DNA of 39,487 nt from Bacteroidaceae bacterium (GTDB lineage: Bacteria; Bacteroidota; Bacteroidia; Bacteroidales; Bacteroidaceae): contig JAEEZS010000027.1 of the NCBI GenBank assembly GCA_016291905.1, positions 1 to 39,487 of the forward strand. Direction: 5' to 3'. A program made the translations under genes and the position numbers. Under the pieces are notes generated by a model. It ran no database searches. It was given only the letters and a program-made list of their open reading frames with translations, and was not told where the DNA came from. This document shows, in pieces, positions 1 through 8,895 of this stretch (within the stretch, counting starts at the first letter, position 1; each line of letters starts with the position of its first letter).

Positions 1-309
1 CTGAACACCGGCTGGAACGGCACCGGCAACCGCACCCCCCTCCGCGACACCCGCGGCATCAGCGACGCCACCCTCAACCACAGCATCGACGAGGCACCCA
101 CGAAGCAGATTCCTTACTTCAACTTCACCGTGCCCACCCAGCTTGAGGGCGTCGACCCCGGTATCCTCGACCCGCGCGACACCTATGCCGACGCCGCACA
201 GTGGGAGGAGAAGGCAAAGGACCTCGCCGGACGCTTCATCAAGAACTTCAAGAAGTACGAAAGCAACGAAGCCGGCAAGGCCCTCGTAGCCGCCGGTCCC
301 CAGCTGTAA
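1..309 (+). CDS. pckA: Phosphoenolpyruvate carboxykinase (ATP), C-terminal part
   Basis: This is an open frame from the first base to TAA at 307-309, giving 102 residues with no start in the window. The product would interconvert oxaloacetate and phosphoenolpyruvate with ATP/ADP in the cytosol. In gut Bacteroidales it usually runs toward oxaloacetate to feed fumarate respiration. The visible segment matches the end of ATP-dependent PckA: an NTGWNGTG stretch, then [33 protein letters not shown] and a final helix ending [12 protein letters not shown]. The nucleotide-binding P-loop lies upstream, outside the window. The frame is intact and the C-terminus is the normal one. I am confident of the family from these motifs. 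Confidence 0.93.
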   Translation: MNTGWNGTGNRTPLRDTRGISDATLNHSIDEAPTKQIPYFNFTVPTQLEGVDPGILDPRDTYADAAQWEEKAKDLAGRFIKNFKKYESNEAGKALVAAGPQL

Positions 310-355
310 ACCGCACGGACGGAAGAAAAACGAATAACTTAGAAAGCATTTTTTC

Positions 356-572
356 TAGTTAAGAGTTAAGAATTAAGAGTTAAGAAAAATAGTTCTGCTA
401 TTGAAGAAACACAACATACAGGACTTTTTTCTTAACTCTTTCTTTTTTTTCAACCGTTCAAGCATTTAATCCGCAACCTGAGGACGGGCGGCATAAAAAA
501 CCATTGTCTACACTCCTACACTCCTATACTCCTTAGTTTTTTTCTTAACTCTTAATTCTTAACTCTTAACTA
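356..572. repeat. 34-bp perfect inverted repeat in the pckA-rhamnosidase spacer
   Basis: The arm at 356-389 and the arm at 539-572 are exact reverse complements over 34 bases, about 149 bases apart. Each arm is itself built from a repeated TTAAGAGTTAAGAATTAAG-type word. A partial third copy (CTTAACTCTTTC) sits near 430-442. Between the arms, 508-534 holds a short direct repeat of CACTCCTA-like units. The 310-583 spacer contains no gene that I can support. The repeat could terminate pckA transcription by long-range pairing, or belong to a dispersed intergenic repeat family. I see no clear TAnnTTTG promoter for the downstream gene here. Confidence 0.85.
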
Positions 573-583
573 AATCTCTCTCC

Positions 584-3160
584 ATGAAATCTCTCCTGAA
601 AAATATGGCTGCGGCAGTGGTTGCCGCATGGCTGGTCGCAGGCTGCCAGAGCCCGAAACCTGCCAACCGTTGTGAGGCGCTCGACGACAGCGCATGGAAC
701 CAGTCCACATGGATATCGGCCGCCGACGCCCCGGTGGTGCAAGGACGCATCGAGGACGGCAGCCGCGCCGCCGACGGCGCCAGCTGGTTCGTGGCCACCG
801 TGAAAAACGACAAGAAGGTCACCGCCGCCCGCTGGATGACATGCGGACTGGGCGTCTACGACCTCTACGTCAACGGCCGCCTGGTGGGCGACGAGGTGCT
901 GAAGCCCGGCTTCACCCACTCCGCCAAGACAAAGCGCTCGTTCACCTACGACATCACACCCCTCCTGGCCACCCGCAGCGGTGCCGAGAACGTCCTCGCC
1001 GCCCAGGTGACCCCCGGCTGGTGGGGCGACAAGATTGTCACCCCCGGCGGACACGAGGGGATGATAGGCCGCAAGTGCGCCTTCCGCGGCGTGCTGGAGC
1101 TCACCTTCGCCGACGGCAGCAAGCAACTGTTCGGCACCGACACCGAGCATTGGCTCGCCGGCATCGCAGGACCCGTGAAGCACGCCGCCATCTTCGACGG
1201 CGAGGAATACGACGCCCGCGAGCTGCCCGGCTACGCCTGCATCGACAAACTCGCCAAGCCCGAGGTGAACACCGAGTTCAAGGGCGACATACTGCCCTCG
1301 AACGGTGCTGAAGTCTATATGCGCCCCGACCTCGCCCTCGCACCCCAGAAAGCCTACGTCTGGCAGGGCGTCACCGGCAACACCGACGATGCCTACGGCA
1401 CCATCACCATCCTGCGCGACTACGCCCCCGGCGCCGTCATCACCCTCCGCCCCGACGAGACACTCGTCATCGACTTCGGACAAAACTGCTCCGCCGTGCC
1501 CTCGTTCGTCTTCAAGGCCAAGGAAGGCACGAAGCTCAACTGTCTGCCTGCCGAGCTGCTCAACGACGGCAACGGCGCCAAGAGCCGCGGCATGGACGGC
1601 CCCGAGGGCAGCATACACCGCACCAACCTCCGCATCCCCAAGACGGGCATGATACTCGACTACACCTTCGCCGCCGACAAGGGCTTCGTCAGCTTCACCC
1701 CTCGCTGCACCTTCTTCGGCTACCGCTTCGTCTCCATCACGGCCACCGACGAAGTCGTCATCCGCTCCATCACCTCCGTGCCCGTCACCTCCATCGCCCA
1801 GAGCCTCGAGACCGGCACCATCACCACCGGCAGCGACGACATCAACCGCCTCATCGCCAACACCGTGTGGGGACAGCGCTCGAACTACCTCTCCGTGCCC
1901 ACCGACTGCCCGCAGCGCAACGAGCGCCTCGGCTGGACGGCCGACACGCAGGTGTTCACCGAGACGGGCACCTTCTTCGCCAACACCTCGGGCTTCTTCC
2001 ACAAGTGGATGCGCGACATGATGGACTCGCAAAGCGAGCTGGGCGGCTTCCCCGGCGTAGCCCCCACATCGCAGTACGGAGGGGAAATGATGCGCCTCGG
2101 CTGGGCTGACGCCGGCATCATCGTGCCCTGGACCATCTGGAAACAGTTTGGCGACAAGGAGATTGTCAACGAGTCGTGGGCCTCGATGGAGCGCTTCATG
2201 ACGTGGGTGAACGACACCAAGTACAGCCACGAGGCACACCTCGCCGAGAATGGCAACTACCAGTGGGCCGACTGGCTGAGCTACGAGCCGCTGGAGAGCT
2301 GCAGCGGACGCAGCCACGGACACGACAAGGACGGACACTGGAACCCACTGCCCGAGACCATCGACTACTGGAACTACCTCAGCGCCTCCTACTGGGCCCT
2401 CGACGCCAGCATGATGCGCGACATGGCTGCTGCCACAGGACGCAACGCCAAGAAGTATGCCGACATGGTGGCCGAGGCCAAGGCATACATCCGCGACACC
2501 TTCCTCAACCCCGACGGCACCTTCAAGACCGACATCCTCAACACCATGCAGACGCCCGCCCTCTTTGCACTGAAGAACGGCGTGGTGGAAGGCGAGGCAA
2601 AAGCCGCCATGACGGCACGGCTGCGCGAGAACTTCGCCCAGCACGACGGCTGCCTGCAGACGGGATTCCTCGGCACCTCCATCCTCATGGGCACCCTCAC
2701 CGACAACGGCATGGCCGACATCGCCTGGGACCTCCTCTTCCAGCACAAAAACCCCAGCTGGCTCTACTCCGTCGATAACGGCGCCACCACCATCTGGGAG
2801 CGCTGGAACAGCTACACCATCGAGAACGGCATGGGCCCCGCCGGCATGAACAGCTTCAACCACTACGCCTACGGCAGCGTGTGCGCATGGATTTGGGAAA
2901 CCGTCGCCGGCATCGCCGCCGACACCGCCACCCCGGGCTTCAAGCACATCATCATGCGCCCCGTCCCCGACAAGCGCCTCGGCTTCGTGAAGGCTGAATA
3001 CCAGTCGGCTGCCGGCCCCATCAAGAGCGAATGGAAGTACGAAGGCGACAAGTGGCTCTGGACCTTCACCATCCCCGAAGGCACCACAGCCTCCGTCACC
3101 CTCCCCAGTGAAACCACCGCCAAGGAGTATCAGCCCGGCACCTACAGCGTGGAGAAATAA
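584..3160 (+). CDS. Alpha-L-rhamnosidase, GH78 family lipoprotein
   Basis: This predicted glycoside hydrolase of 858 residues removes terminal alpha-L-rhamnose from plant or bacterial glycans. It starts with a lipoprotein signal (lipobox LVAGC, Cys21), so it should be anchored in the periplasm or on the surface. The N-terminal beta domains carry the GH78-type WMTCGLGVYDLYVNGRLVG stretch near residue 90. The (alpha/alpha)6 barrel contains the family hallmark DCPQRNERLGWTADT at residues 441-455, with Asp441, Glu447 and Asp454 as likely acidic active-site or substrate-binding residues. A second acidic site is WERW, with Glu739. The C-terminal beta domain follows an FNHYAYGSV segment. The gene stands alone: there is no SusC/SusD pair, sensor or other glycosidase next to it. 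Codons are strongly C-ending compared with the genes further right. A terminator follows at 3244-3276. Substrate linkage cannot be read from the sequence. Confidence 0.92.
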   Translation: MKSLLKNMAAAVVAAWLVAGCQSPKPANRCEALDDSAWNQSTWISAADAPVVQGRIEDGSRAADGASWFVATVKNDKKVTAARWMTCGLGVYDLYVNGRLVGDEVLKPGFTHSAKTKRSFTYDITPLLATRSGAENVLAAQVTPGWWGDKIVTPGGHEGMIGRKCAFRGVLELTFADGSKQLFGTDTEHWLAGIAGPVKHAAIFDGEEYDARELPGYACIDKLAKPEVNTEFKGDILPSNGAEVYMRPDLALAPQKAYVWQGVTGNTDDAYGTITILRDYAPGAVITLRPDETLVIDFGQNCSAVPSFVFKAKEGTKLNCLPAELLNDGNGAKSRGMDGPEGSIHRTNLRIPKTGMILDYTFAADKGFVSFTPRCTFFGYRFVSITATDEVVIRSITSVPVTSIAQSLETGTITTGSDDINRLIANTVWGQRSNYLSVPTDCPQRNERLGWTADTQVFTETGTFFANTSGFFHKWMRDMMDSQSELGGFPGVAPTSQYGGEMMRLGWADAGIIVPWTIWKQFGDKEIVNESWASMERFMTWVNDTKYSHEAHLAENGNYQWADWLSYEPLESCSGRSHGHDKDGHWNPLPETIDYWNYLSASYWALDASMMRDMAAATGRNAKKYADMVAEAKAYIRDTFLNPDGTFKTDILNTMQTPALFALKNGVVEGEAKAAMTARLRENFAQHDGCLQTGFLGTSILMGTLTDNGMADIAWDLLFQHKNPSWLYSVDNGATTIWERWNSYTIENGMGPAGMNSFNHYAYGSVCAWIWETVAGIAADTATPGFKHIIMRPVPDKRLGFVKAEYQSAAGPIKSEWKYEGDKWLWTFTIPEGTTASVTLPSETTAKEYQPGTYSVEK

Positions 3161-3218
3161 CGCATACAACGCAGAAAGAAAAGCGCAATAAAGGCATGAT
3201 AATATAGAAAGCGCAATA

Positions 3219-3252
3219 GAGAGTCAGCGCAATAATAAAGAGAGTCAGCGCA
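3219..3252. repeat. Short 21-bp-period direct repeat in the rhamnosidase 3' region
   Basis: The 13-mer GAGAGTCAGCGCA occurs at 3219-3231 and again at 3240-3252, a period of 21 bases. Looser GCGCAATA copies lie at 3183-3190 and 3211-3218. The second 13-mer overlaps the left arm of the terminator. This may be a small duplication that built the terminator, and I assign it no other role. Confidence 0.7.
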
Positions 3253-3276
3253 GGGAAACCCTACGCTGACTTTTTT
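3244..3276 (+). terminator. Rho-independent terminator after the rhamnosidase gene
   Basis: GTCAGCGCAGGG (3244-3255) pairs with CCCTACGCTGAC (3259-3270) around an AAA loop, with one C-A mismatch, and six T follow at 3271-3276. It lies 84 bases after the rhamnosidase stop and just outside the convergent dprA stop. Confidence 0.85.
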
Positions 3277-3296
3277 ATGTTTCCTGAGAAGGGCGT

Positions 3297-4427
3297 TTAA
3301 CCGATAGCCTTGTAGCGGCTGCCGCCAAGGGCGCGCACGAGGCCTTTCATCTCGAGGCCGAAGAGGATGGTGCCCAGACGCCCCGCCGAGATATCGGTGT
3401 CTAGCGAGAGCATGTCTGTGGGCATACCGTCGTCTGCCCGGCGGAGGTACGTCATCACACGCTCCTCGTCGGGCGTGAGCTCCACGAAGAGCTGACGCTG
3501 CAAAGGCATGTCGGCTTCCGCTGCAGAGGCCCAGTTCATCGCCTTCAGGAAATCGGCAGCCGAAGTGATGAGCCCCGCGGCATTGTCGCGGATGAGGTTG
3601 TTGCAGCCGACGGAGCAGGCATCGCCCACCCTGCCGGGGAAGGCATAGCAGTCGCGCCCATAGCCCTGCGCATAGTCAGCAGTAATCAGCGCTCCGCCTT
3701 TCGCCGCCGACTCCACGACCACCACGGCGTCCGCCATACCGGCAATGATGCGGTTGCGTTGCACGAAGTTCTGCCGCTCGGGCTCCGTGCGGCTCATGTA
3801 TTCCGTCACCAGCCCTCCCCCGCTCTGTGCCGTCATCTGCGCCGCCACAGTACGATGGGCAGAGGGATAGATGCGGTCGAACCCATGCGCCAGCACACCC
3901 ACCGTCGAGGCTCCCTGAACCAGCGAGGCACGGTGAGCCGCCACGTCGATGCCGTAGGCAAGGCCACTGACGACAAGCACATCGGGCACAGCCGCTACCA
4001 AGTCGCTCACAAAAGCCGTGCAGACGTCGCGTCCGTAGTCGGTAGCCTTGCGTGTGCCCACAATGCCCACCACGTGGGCGGCATTGAAATTGACGGAGCC
4101 CAGCGTAAAGAGCACCAGCGGGGCATCGTCGCACTCCCGAAGGCGCGAGGGATATGCCGCGTCGTGGATGGTGAGGCAGCGGATGTGATGTTGCGCGGCA
4201 TACTCCGCCTCAGCCTTTGCCTGCTGCCACGCAGCGGGGCAATCGAGGGCTTGAATAAGAGAGGGCCGAACCCCCGGAAGATAATCCGAGAGCTCGGTCC
4301 TGTGTTCATAGACAGCCGTTGCTGTCCCTAAGGTCTCCACCAGCTGGCGGGCGATGATAACGCCGACATGCGGGGTGCACGTCAAGGCAAGCAGGGCTTG
4401 CAGCTCGTCAGCAGGCGAAGGAGTCAT
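3297..4427 (-). CDS. dprA: DNA-processing protein DprA (Smf)
   Basis: This 376-residue cytosolic protein would bind incoming single-stranded DNA and load RecA during natural transformation. The family is also common in species not known to be competent. The Rossmann-like core carries VGTRKATDYGR (about 123-133), SGLAYGID (154-161), FVQRNRIIAGM (221-231) and ESAAKGGAL (239-247), all characteristic of DprA. The N-terminal 60 residues look like the helical SAM-like part. Residues from about 318 form a winged-helix C-terminal domain ending in RYKAIG. The start ATG (4425-4427) lies only three bases after the stop of the TPR lipoprotein gene, so the two are probably cotranscribed from the promoter at 6171-6202. 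The coupling to an envelope TPR protein has no obvious functional logic. All core motifs are present. Confidence 0.93.
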   Translation of the reverse strand: MTPSPADELQALLALTCTPHVGVIIARQLVETLGTATAVYEHRTELSDYLPGVRPSLIQALDCPAAWQQAKAEAEYAAQHHIRCLTIHDAAYPSRLRECDDAPLVLFTLGSVNFNAAHVVGIVGTRKATDYGRDVCTAFVSDLVAAVPDVLVVSGLAYGIDVAAHRASLVQGASTVGVLAHGFDRIYPSAHRTVAAQMTAQSGGGLVTEYMSRTEPERQNFVQRNRIIAGMADAVVVVESAAKGGALITADYAQGYGRDCYAFPGRVGDACSVGCNNLIRDNAAGLITSAADFLKAMNWASAAEADMPLQRQLFVELTPDEERVMTYLRRADDGMPTDMLSLDTDISAGRLGTILFGLEMKGLVRALGGSRYKAIG

Positions 4428-4430
4428 CTA

Positions 4431-6116
4431 TCAAAGACCAGCCAGCGAAGCAGCGTACTTCACAAACTCGATGTCGTTCTTTGCGCGTTCGAGCAGCGAG
4501 CGGTCGAGCTTCACAGCCTTGGCAAGGTTGGTAGCGACGTCGGTAGCCTGGTTGGTGCGGGCAGCGAGGATGGCTGCGAGGTAGTAGGTGTAGGCGTCGG
4601 GGTCAGCAATCTTGCTGAGAGTGTTCTTGGCAGAAGTGTAGTCCTTCGACATGATCTGAGCCAGGGCGGCAGCGTTGCTCTTCGTGTCAGCGAAGGCAGC
4701 GGCAGCGCGGGCATACTGGCCCTGAGCGATGTAGAGGTTACCGAGAGCAGCAGCGTTGGCAGCCGTGTTGGTACCCTTGGCGAGGTAAGCCTCAGCCTCA
4801 GCCTTGTGGCCAGCCAGGAGCTCCAGCATACCGAGGTTGGTGTTCACCTCAGCAGCGGTGGGGTTCAGGCGAGCAGCCTTCTGGAGGTACGACTTAGCGG
4901 TGTCGTAATCGCCAGCGGCATAAGCAAGCTCAGCCACGTTGTTGAATGCGCGGTAGTCGTTGGGGAAGAGCTCGGTGGCCTTCTTGTAGATGGCGCTCTT
5001 CTCGGCGTCGGTCTTCACAAGCGTAGCAGCATAGAGCAGCTCCTCGACGCTCAGCACGTTGGGCTCAGACTTGAAGGCTGCGAGAATCTCGTCGTCCGTA
5101 CGGCCGATGAGCTGGTAGTGGAGGCTCAGGCGAGCACGACGCAGCTGGGGCAGAATCTCGTTGGCAAGGTCGGAATAGACGGAAGAGATGTTCTTGATTT
5201 CACGCTCACGAGCTTCGGGCTCCTTGTACATGGAGAGCACGCGCAGGATGAGGTCCTTGTCGGCGATGTTCGAAGCTTCGACAAGCTGCTTGAAGCCTTC
5301 CCAGTCCTCAGCGGTGTACTCAGCATCGACGTTGGTGTCGATCTTGGCCTTCTTCAGCTGCTGGTTCACATAGTTGCGGGTGTTCTTCTGACGCTCCTGA
5401 GCCAGGCGGTCGTTCAGCGAAACGGCACCGTCGGGAGAAGCATAAGCCGATACCTCGATGTTCTCAAGCTGCTTGCGGTCGTCAGCGTTCACGTCCTTCA
5501 GCGTGCTGAACACCTCGGCAAGGTCCTTCGAGCTCAGCTCGCTGGAACGGAGGTTAGCCTGCTGGATAAGGAACATGATGTTAGCCTGCTTCACCTGCTC
5601 GATGATGCGCTGGAAAGCGTCCTCGGCAATGGCAGGAGTGGTGGAGGCAGCGGTAGCGGCATAGAGCTCAGCGGTAGCCAGCACACCGTCGGCAACCTTC
5701 ACTTCGGGAAGGGCGGTCTGCTTCTTGCCCACCGAAACGACGGGGCGGAGGTACAGCTCACTCTTGGCCATGGCGGGAATGTAGTCAAACAGGCTCTTCA
5801 GCGTCACGTTGGCACCCGTCTTGTAGGGGACAGTCTGACCGTTACCCTCGACCTTCTCACCCTGATAGGTGTAAGTCTCACCGGTAGCCTCGCCACCGTT
5901 GTATTTCAGCACGGGGGTGACGTTGAGGACAGCCTTCTTGGGGAAGAACTTAGCGGGGAAAGTACCGTTAATCGTCACAGGCACTTCGCCGTTCACGGCC
6001 TCCAGCACCTGGGGAGACACGGTGAAGTAGTCGGAGGACAGTTCACTCAGTTTTTTACTGCAGGAGCACAGGGCAAGCACGGCTACTGCCATCAGGAAAA
6101 ATCTCTGTTTTTTCAT
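4431..6116 (-). CDS. TPR-repeat lipoprotein with an OmpA-like segment
   Basis: This 561-residue predicted lipoprotein starts at ATG 6114-6116. An upstream in-frame start at 6212 would run through the promoter and add an AT-rich non-signal extension, so I reject it. The lipobox LCSC puts the lipidated Cys at 19. Residues about 20-180 are a beta-rich extracytoplasmic region. Near residues 200-260 there is an OmpA-C-like stretch containing YASPDG followed by RLAQERQKNTRNYV, which resembles peptidoglycan-binding helices. About 365-500 holds several TPR helical pairs, Ala-rich in the later ones. A scaffold or envelope-assembly role is likely; the exact function is unknown. It is the first gene of a two-gene unit with dprA. 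Confidence 0.8.
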   Translation of the reverse strand: MKKQRFFLMAVAVLALCSCSKKLSELSSDYFTVSPQVLEAVNGEVPVTINGTFPAKFFPKKAVLNVTPVLKYNGGEATGETYTYQGEKVEGNGQTVPYKTGANVTLKSLFDYIPAMAKSELYLRPVVSVGKKQTALPEVKVADGVLATAELYAATAASTTPAIAEDAFQRIIEQVKQANIMFLIQQANLRSSELSSKDLAEVFSTLKDVNADDRKQLENIEVSAYASPDGAVSLNDRLAQERQKNTRNYVNQQLKKAKIDTNVDAEYTAEDWEGFKQLVEASNIADKDLILRVLSMYKEPEAREREIKNISSVYSDLANEILPQLRRARLSLHYQLIGRTDDEILAAFKSEPNVLSVEELLYAATLVKTDAEKSAIYKKATELFPNDYRAFNNVAELAYAAGDYDTAKSYLQKAARLNPTAAEVNTNLGMLELLAGHKAEAEAYLAKGTNTAANAAALGNLYIAQGQYARAAAAFADTKSNAAALAQIMSKDYTSAKNTLSKIADPDAYTYYLAAILAARTNQATDVATNLAKAVKLDRSLLERAKNDIEFVKYAASLAGL

Positions 6117-6170
6117 TGTTTTGTAGATAAATATAAAATAAAACGAATTCTTTCTCTCCATTTCGGGCTG

Positions 6171-6202
6171 CAAAATTACTGCTTTCGCTCCTATTTTCCA
6201 AA
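6171..6202 (-). promoter_or_regulatory. Bacteroidetes-type promoter for the TPR-dprA unit
   Basis: Read on the minus strand, TTTG (6202-6199) is followed by 20 bases and then TAATTTTG (6178-6171), an exact match to TTTG-N19-21-TAnnTTTG. Transcription should begin near 6164, leaving a leader of about 48 bases before the ATG at 6116. This also supports that start choice. Confidence 0.85.
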
Positions 6203-6240
6203 GGAAAATCATTAAAAAAATATAAGATTCGCACGCGCGT

Positions 6241-6345
6241 AGAAGCTTCCGCCATCTCTGCAGATGCTGCTTCTGCGCCGTCAGATGCTCCTTCTAATTT
6301 TGTAGAATGGCCTTCTATTTTTGCAGAAGGCCCCTCTGATTTTGC
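6241..6345. repeat. Tandem array of five degenerate 21-bp units
   Basis: Units of exactly 21 bases run 6241-6261, 6262-6282, 6283-6303, 6304-6324 and 6325-6345. The consensus is roughly AGAAGGCCTTCTAATTTTGC, in which AGAAGGCCTTCT is palindromic. The array sits between the TPR promoter and the 3' end of the S9 peptidase gene and is not in a supported gene. A sister array of the same unit lies at 34135-34260. Confidence 0.8.
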
Positions 6346-6349
6346 GGGA

Positions 6350-8872
6350 TTACTTCTGAGGAGGATAAAGGTCGTCCCACCAGCGGGAGTCGTCCTGAAG
6401 GAAGCGCGCGAACCACGCCATGATGGTGTTGTGCCAGAGGATGCGCTTGGGGTAGTCTTGAATGAAGTGGTTTTCGCCTTCAACCTCGATGAATTCGACG
6501 GTTTTACCGAGAATCTTCAAGGCGTTGAAGAGCTGGATGCTCTCGCCGATGGGGACGTTGGTGTCGGCAGTGCCATGCAGGAGCAGCAGGGGGGTGTTGA
6601 TTTTGTCGGCATTGAAGAGAGAGCCCTGCGCAAAGAGGTCGGGGTTCTGCCAAGGCCAGCTGCCGGCAGCAGCAACGGCGTTGTAGCTGTAGCCCCAGTA
6701 GCCCTCGCCCCAGTAGCTGGTGACGTTACTGATGCCGGCATGTGAGACGGCGGCAGCAAAGATGTCGGTCTGCGTCTGGAGGTACTGCGTCATGAAGCCG
6801 CCATATGAAGCGCCCATACAGCCCACGTGGGCGGCATCGACGAAGGGATGGGCGGCGCAGAACTTCTGCACACCCTCAATGATGTCGCTGGCCGTCCACT
6901 TACCCCAGGCGTTGACGTGGCGAGCAGAGAACTCCTGCCCGAAGCCGATGGTGCCGCTGGGCTGGACGACATAGACCACATAGCCGCGCGAGGCGAGCAG
7001 CTGGGCACAATAGGGACTGGAGATGCCCTGCGTAGTGGGGGTGGTGCCGCCGTAGTAATAGACTATGAGGGGGTATTTCTTCGTGGCATCGAAGGCGGGG
7101 GGCAGGCAGCACTTGCCAGTGATGAGGGTGCCGTCGGAAGCGGTAAAGTTCCACGGCTCCGTCTGTCCGAGCTCAAGCTGGTCGAGCTGCTCTTTCATCG
7201 GGTCAGCAATGAGGCGCGAGGTACCCTTCTTCAGCTGATAGAGATAGGCACGTCCGGCGCTGTGGTCGTCGGTGCCGAAGTAGGCGGCCACAGAGGCATC
7301 CTCGGTAGGAAGCACAAACGACGAGACGACGGGGGTCTCAAGCGGCAGCAGCTTCATGGTGCGGGTCTTGGGCGAATAGACATAGACGTGCACCTCATCG
7401 GCCTCGGTGACGCGGAGGTAGATGTTGCCGTCGGCCTTGTTCCAGATGACATTCTCGATGGAGGGGTCGAAGTCACGCGTGATAGCCTCCACCTGGCGTG
7501 TGGCAAGGTCCATGATGTATGCCTGCTTGTCGTAGCTGTTAGCGATGGGGAGGTCGCCGCAGTTCTTGCCGATGCCGTCGAAGGCCTCGGGGCCACCGGT
7601 GAAGAGCAGCTTCGTGCCGTCAGGCGAGTACTCCACGCCGTCCACGTAAGGCTTGTTGGCAAAGATGGTGTCAATGGAGCGCGTCGTTAGGTCGAACTCG
7701 CTGAGCGTGGAGACATAGTAATATGGATGACGCGAGACGTCCTCGTCGGACGACTGCAGCAGCACTTTCTTACCGTCGGGTGAGATGTCGGCCACGCGGG
7801 TGGACTGCTTGCCGAAGGTGAGGCGCTCGGTGGTGCCGCTCTCGGGGTAGTAGATGCAGGGGTAGGCGCTATTGCGGTTGCCGGGGATACGGTCGCGGGG
7901 GGAGAGGATATGCTTCAGCGGGCCGTTGTCGCGCGCGCCCTCATCGTTCTTCATGACTATCATCTTCGTCTCGTCGGGGAACCACTGGAAGCGCTCGTCG
8001 GGCAGGGAGCGGAAGAGCACTTCCTCCTGCTGCGTGAGGGGATCGACGGTGACGAGGTCGCTGCCCACAGCGGCACGACGCGTGTACCAGAGTTTATCGG
8101 TACGAGGCATCCAGCGCAGGTTGCCTGCAACGTAGGCAATGTGCTTGCCGGTCTTCACCTCGGTGAGTTCGGCGCGGGAGTCGTTACGGTCGGCGCTGTA
8201 GTTGTAGGAATAGCGGGTGACCAGATACTTGCCGCTGGGCGAGAGCAGCACGCCGGTGACGCGGTTGTTGTAGACGGTATTGTCGAGCATGAAGCGCCCC
8301 TTCGGGCTCACGCCCGTCACGCAGGCCACATCCTTGAACTCCTTCTTCGCCTCTACCTCGCACTTGATGCAAAAATCGCCCTTTCCATCGGAGGGAACGA
8401 GCACTTTAAGGGTGACAGGATAGGTCTTCTCGGGCTCCATGCGCAGGGAGATGGTGCGGGAGCTCTGAGGACTAATGCTGTCCTGCGACTCGGGCTTCGT
8501 AGCCTTTCCCAAGCCCTCGACTGAGGCATCGAAGGGGAGGGTGCTAGTGATTTTCAGGTCGGCCTTCATGAAGCGTTCGGCGCGCAGACGGGTGGTGACG
8601 ATGTAGAGGATGTTTTCGCCCTCACGCCCCGGTAGGGTGAGCATGCCGGTGGTGTCGGTAGTGACAATGTCGGAGGGGAAGGCATCGGGGCTGACGACGA
8701 CGTCCGTCTTCAGCAGGTCGGCTTTGTAGCGGTTGCCCTTGATGTCTGCTGAATCGCAGACGAGCGGTTCTCTCACGGTTGCTGCCTCGCGGACAGCATA
8801 CTCAGTTACAGTCTGTGCCTGCGCCGTCAGCAACGACAGCAGGGCGGATGCAAGGAAAAACAATCTTTTCAT
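6350..8872 (-). CDS. Secreted S9-family prolyl oligopeptidase / dipeptidyl peptidase
   Basis: This exported serine peptidase of 840 residues would cleave small peptides, typically near proline, in the periplasm. It has a type I signal peptide with a likely cut at AQA|Q (after residue 19). Residues about 200-600 hold beta-propeller-like repeats with SPSGKYL, SPDGKKVL and SPDGTKLLF blades. The alpha/beta-hydrolase domain begins near 620 with YPLIVYYYGG. The catalytic triad is visible: Ser689 in GASYGGF, Asp770 in GTADTNVP and His802 in ENHF. An extra N-terminal beta region of about 180 residues precedes the propeller. The start lies 23 bases from the xerD stop, so it is probably cotranscribed with xerD. 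The exact substrate class (DPP-like or acylaminoacyl-like) cannot be decided by eye. Confidence 0.88.
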   Translation of the reverse strand: MKRLFFLASALLSLLTAQAQTVTEYAVREAATVREPLVCDSADIKGNRYKADLLKTDVVVSPDAFPSDIVTTDTTGMLTLPGREGENILYIVTTRLRAERFMKADLKITSTLPFDASVEGLGKATKPESQDSISPQSSRTISLRMEPEKTYPVTLKVLVPSDGKGDFCIKCEVEAKKEFKDVACVTGVSPKGRFMLDNTVYNNRVTGVLLSPSGKYLVTRYSYNYSADRNDSRAELTEVKTGKHIAYVAGNLRWMPRTDKLWYTRRAAVGSDLVTVDPLTQQEEVLFRSLPDERFQWFPDETKMIVMKNDEGARDNGPLKHILSPRDRIPGNRNSAYPCIYYPESGTTERLTFGKQSTRVADISPDGKKVLLQSSDEDVSRHPYYYVSTLSEFDLTTRSIDTIFANKPYVDGVEYSPDGTKLLFTGGPEAFDGIGKNCGDLPIANSYDKQAYIMDLATRQVEAITRDFDPSIENVIWNKADGNIYLRVTEADEVHVYVYSPKTRTMKLLPLETPVVSSFVLPTEDASVAAYFGTDDHSAGRAYLYQLKKGTSRLIADPMKEQLDQLELGQTEPWNFTASDGTLITGKCCLPPAFDATKKYPLIVYYYGGTTPTTQGISSPYCAQLLASRGYVVYVVQPSGTIGFGQEFSARHVNAWGKWTASDIIEGVQKFCAAHPFVDAAHVGCMGASYGGFMTQYLQTQTDIFAAAVSHAGISNVTSYWGEGYWGYSYNAVAAAGSWPWQNPDLFAQGSLFNADKINTPLLLLHGTADTNVPIGESIQLFNALKILGKTVEFIEVEGENHFIQDYPKRILWHNTIMAWFARFLQDDSRWWDDLYPPQK

Positions 8873-8895
8873 AACTTTAAAAGGTATTTTGGAAA

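Noticed and set aside
566..3169. 867-codon open frame on the minus strand opposite the rhamnosidase gene
   Set aside because: It is the antisense shadow of a GC-rich, C-ending coding sequence. Its protein is Gly/Val/Ala/His-biased with no domain, while the plus strand encodes a clear GH78 enzyme.
4368..6215. 615-codon plus-strand frame opposite the TPR lipoprotein gene
   Set aside because: Low-complexity Leu/Ser/Val/Gly protein without motifs. The minus strand has the lipobox, the TPRs and a perfect promoter.
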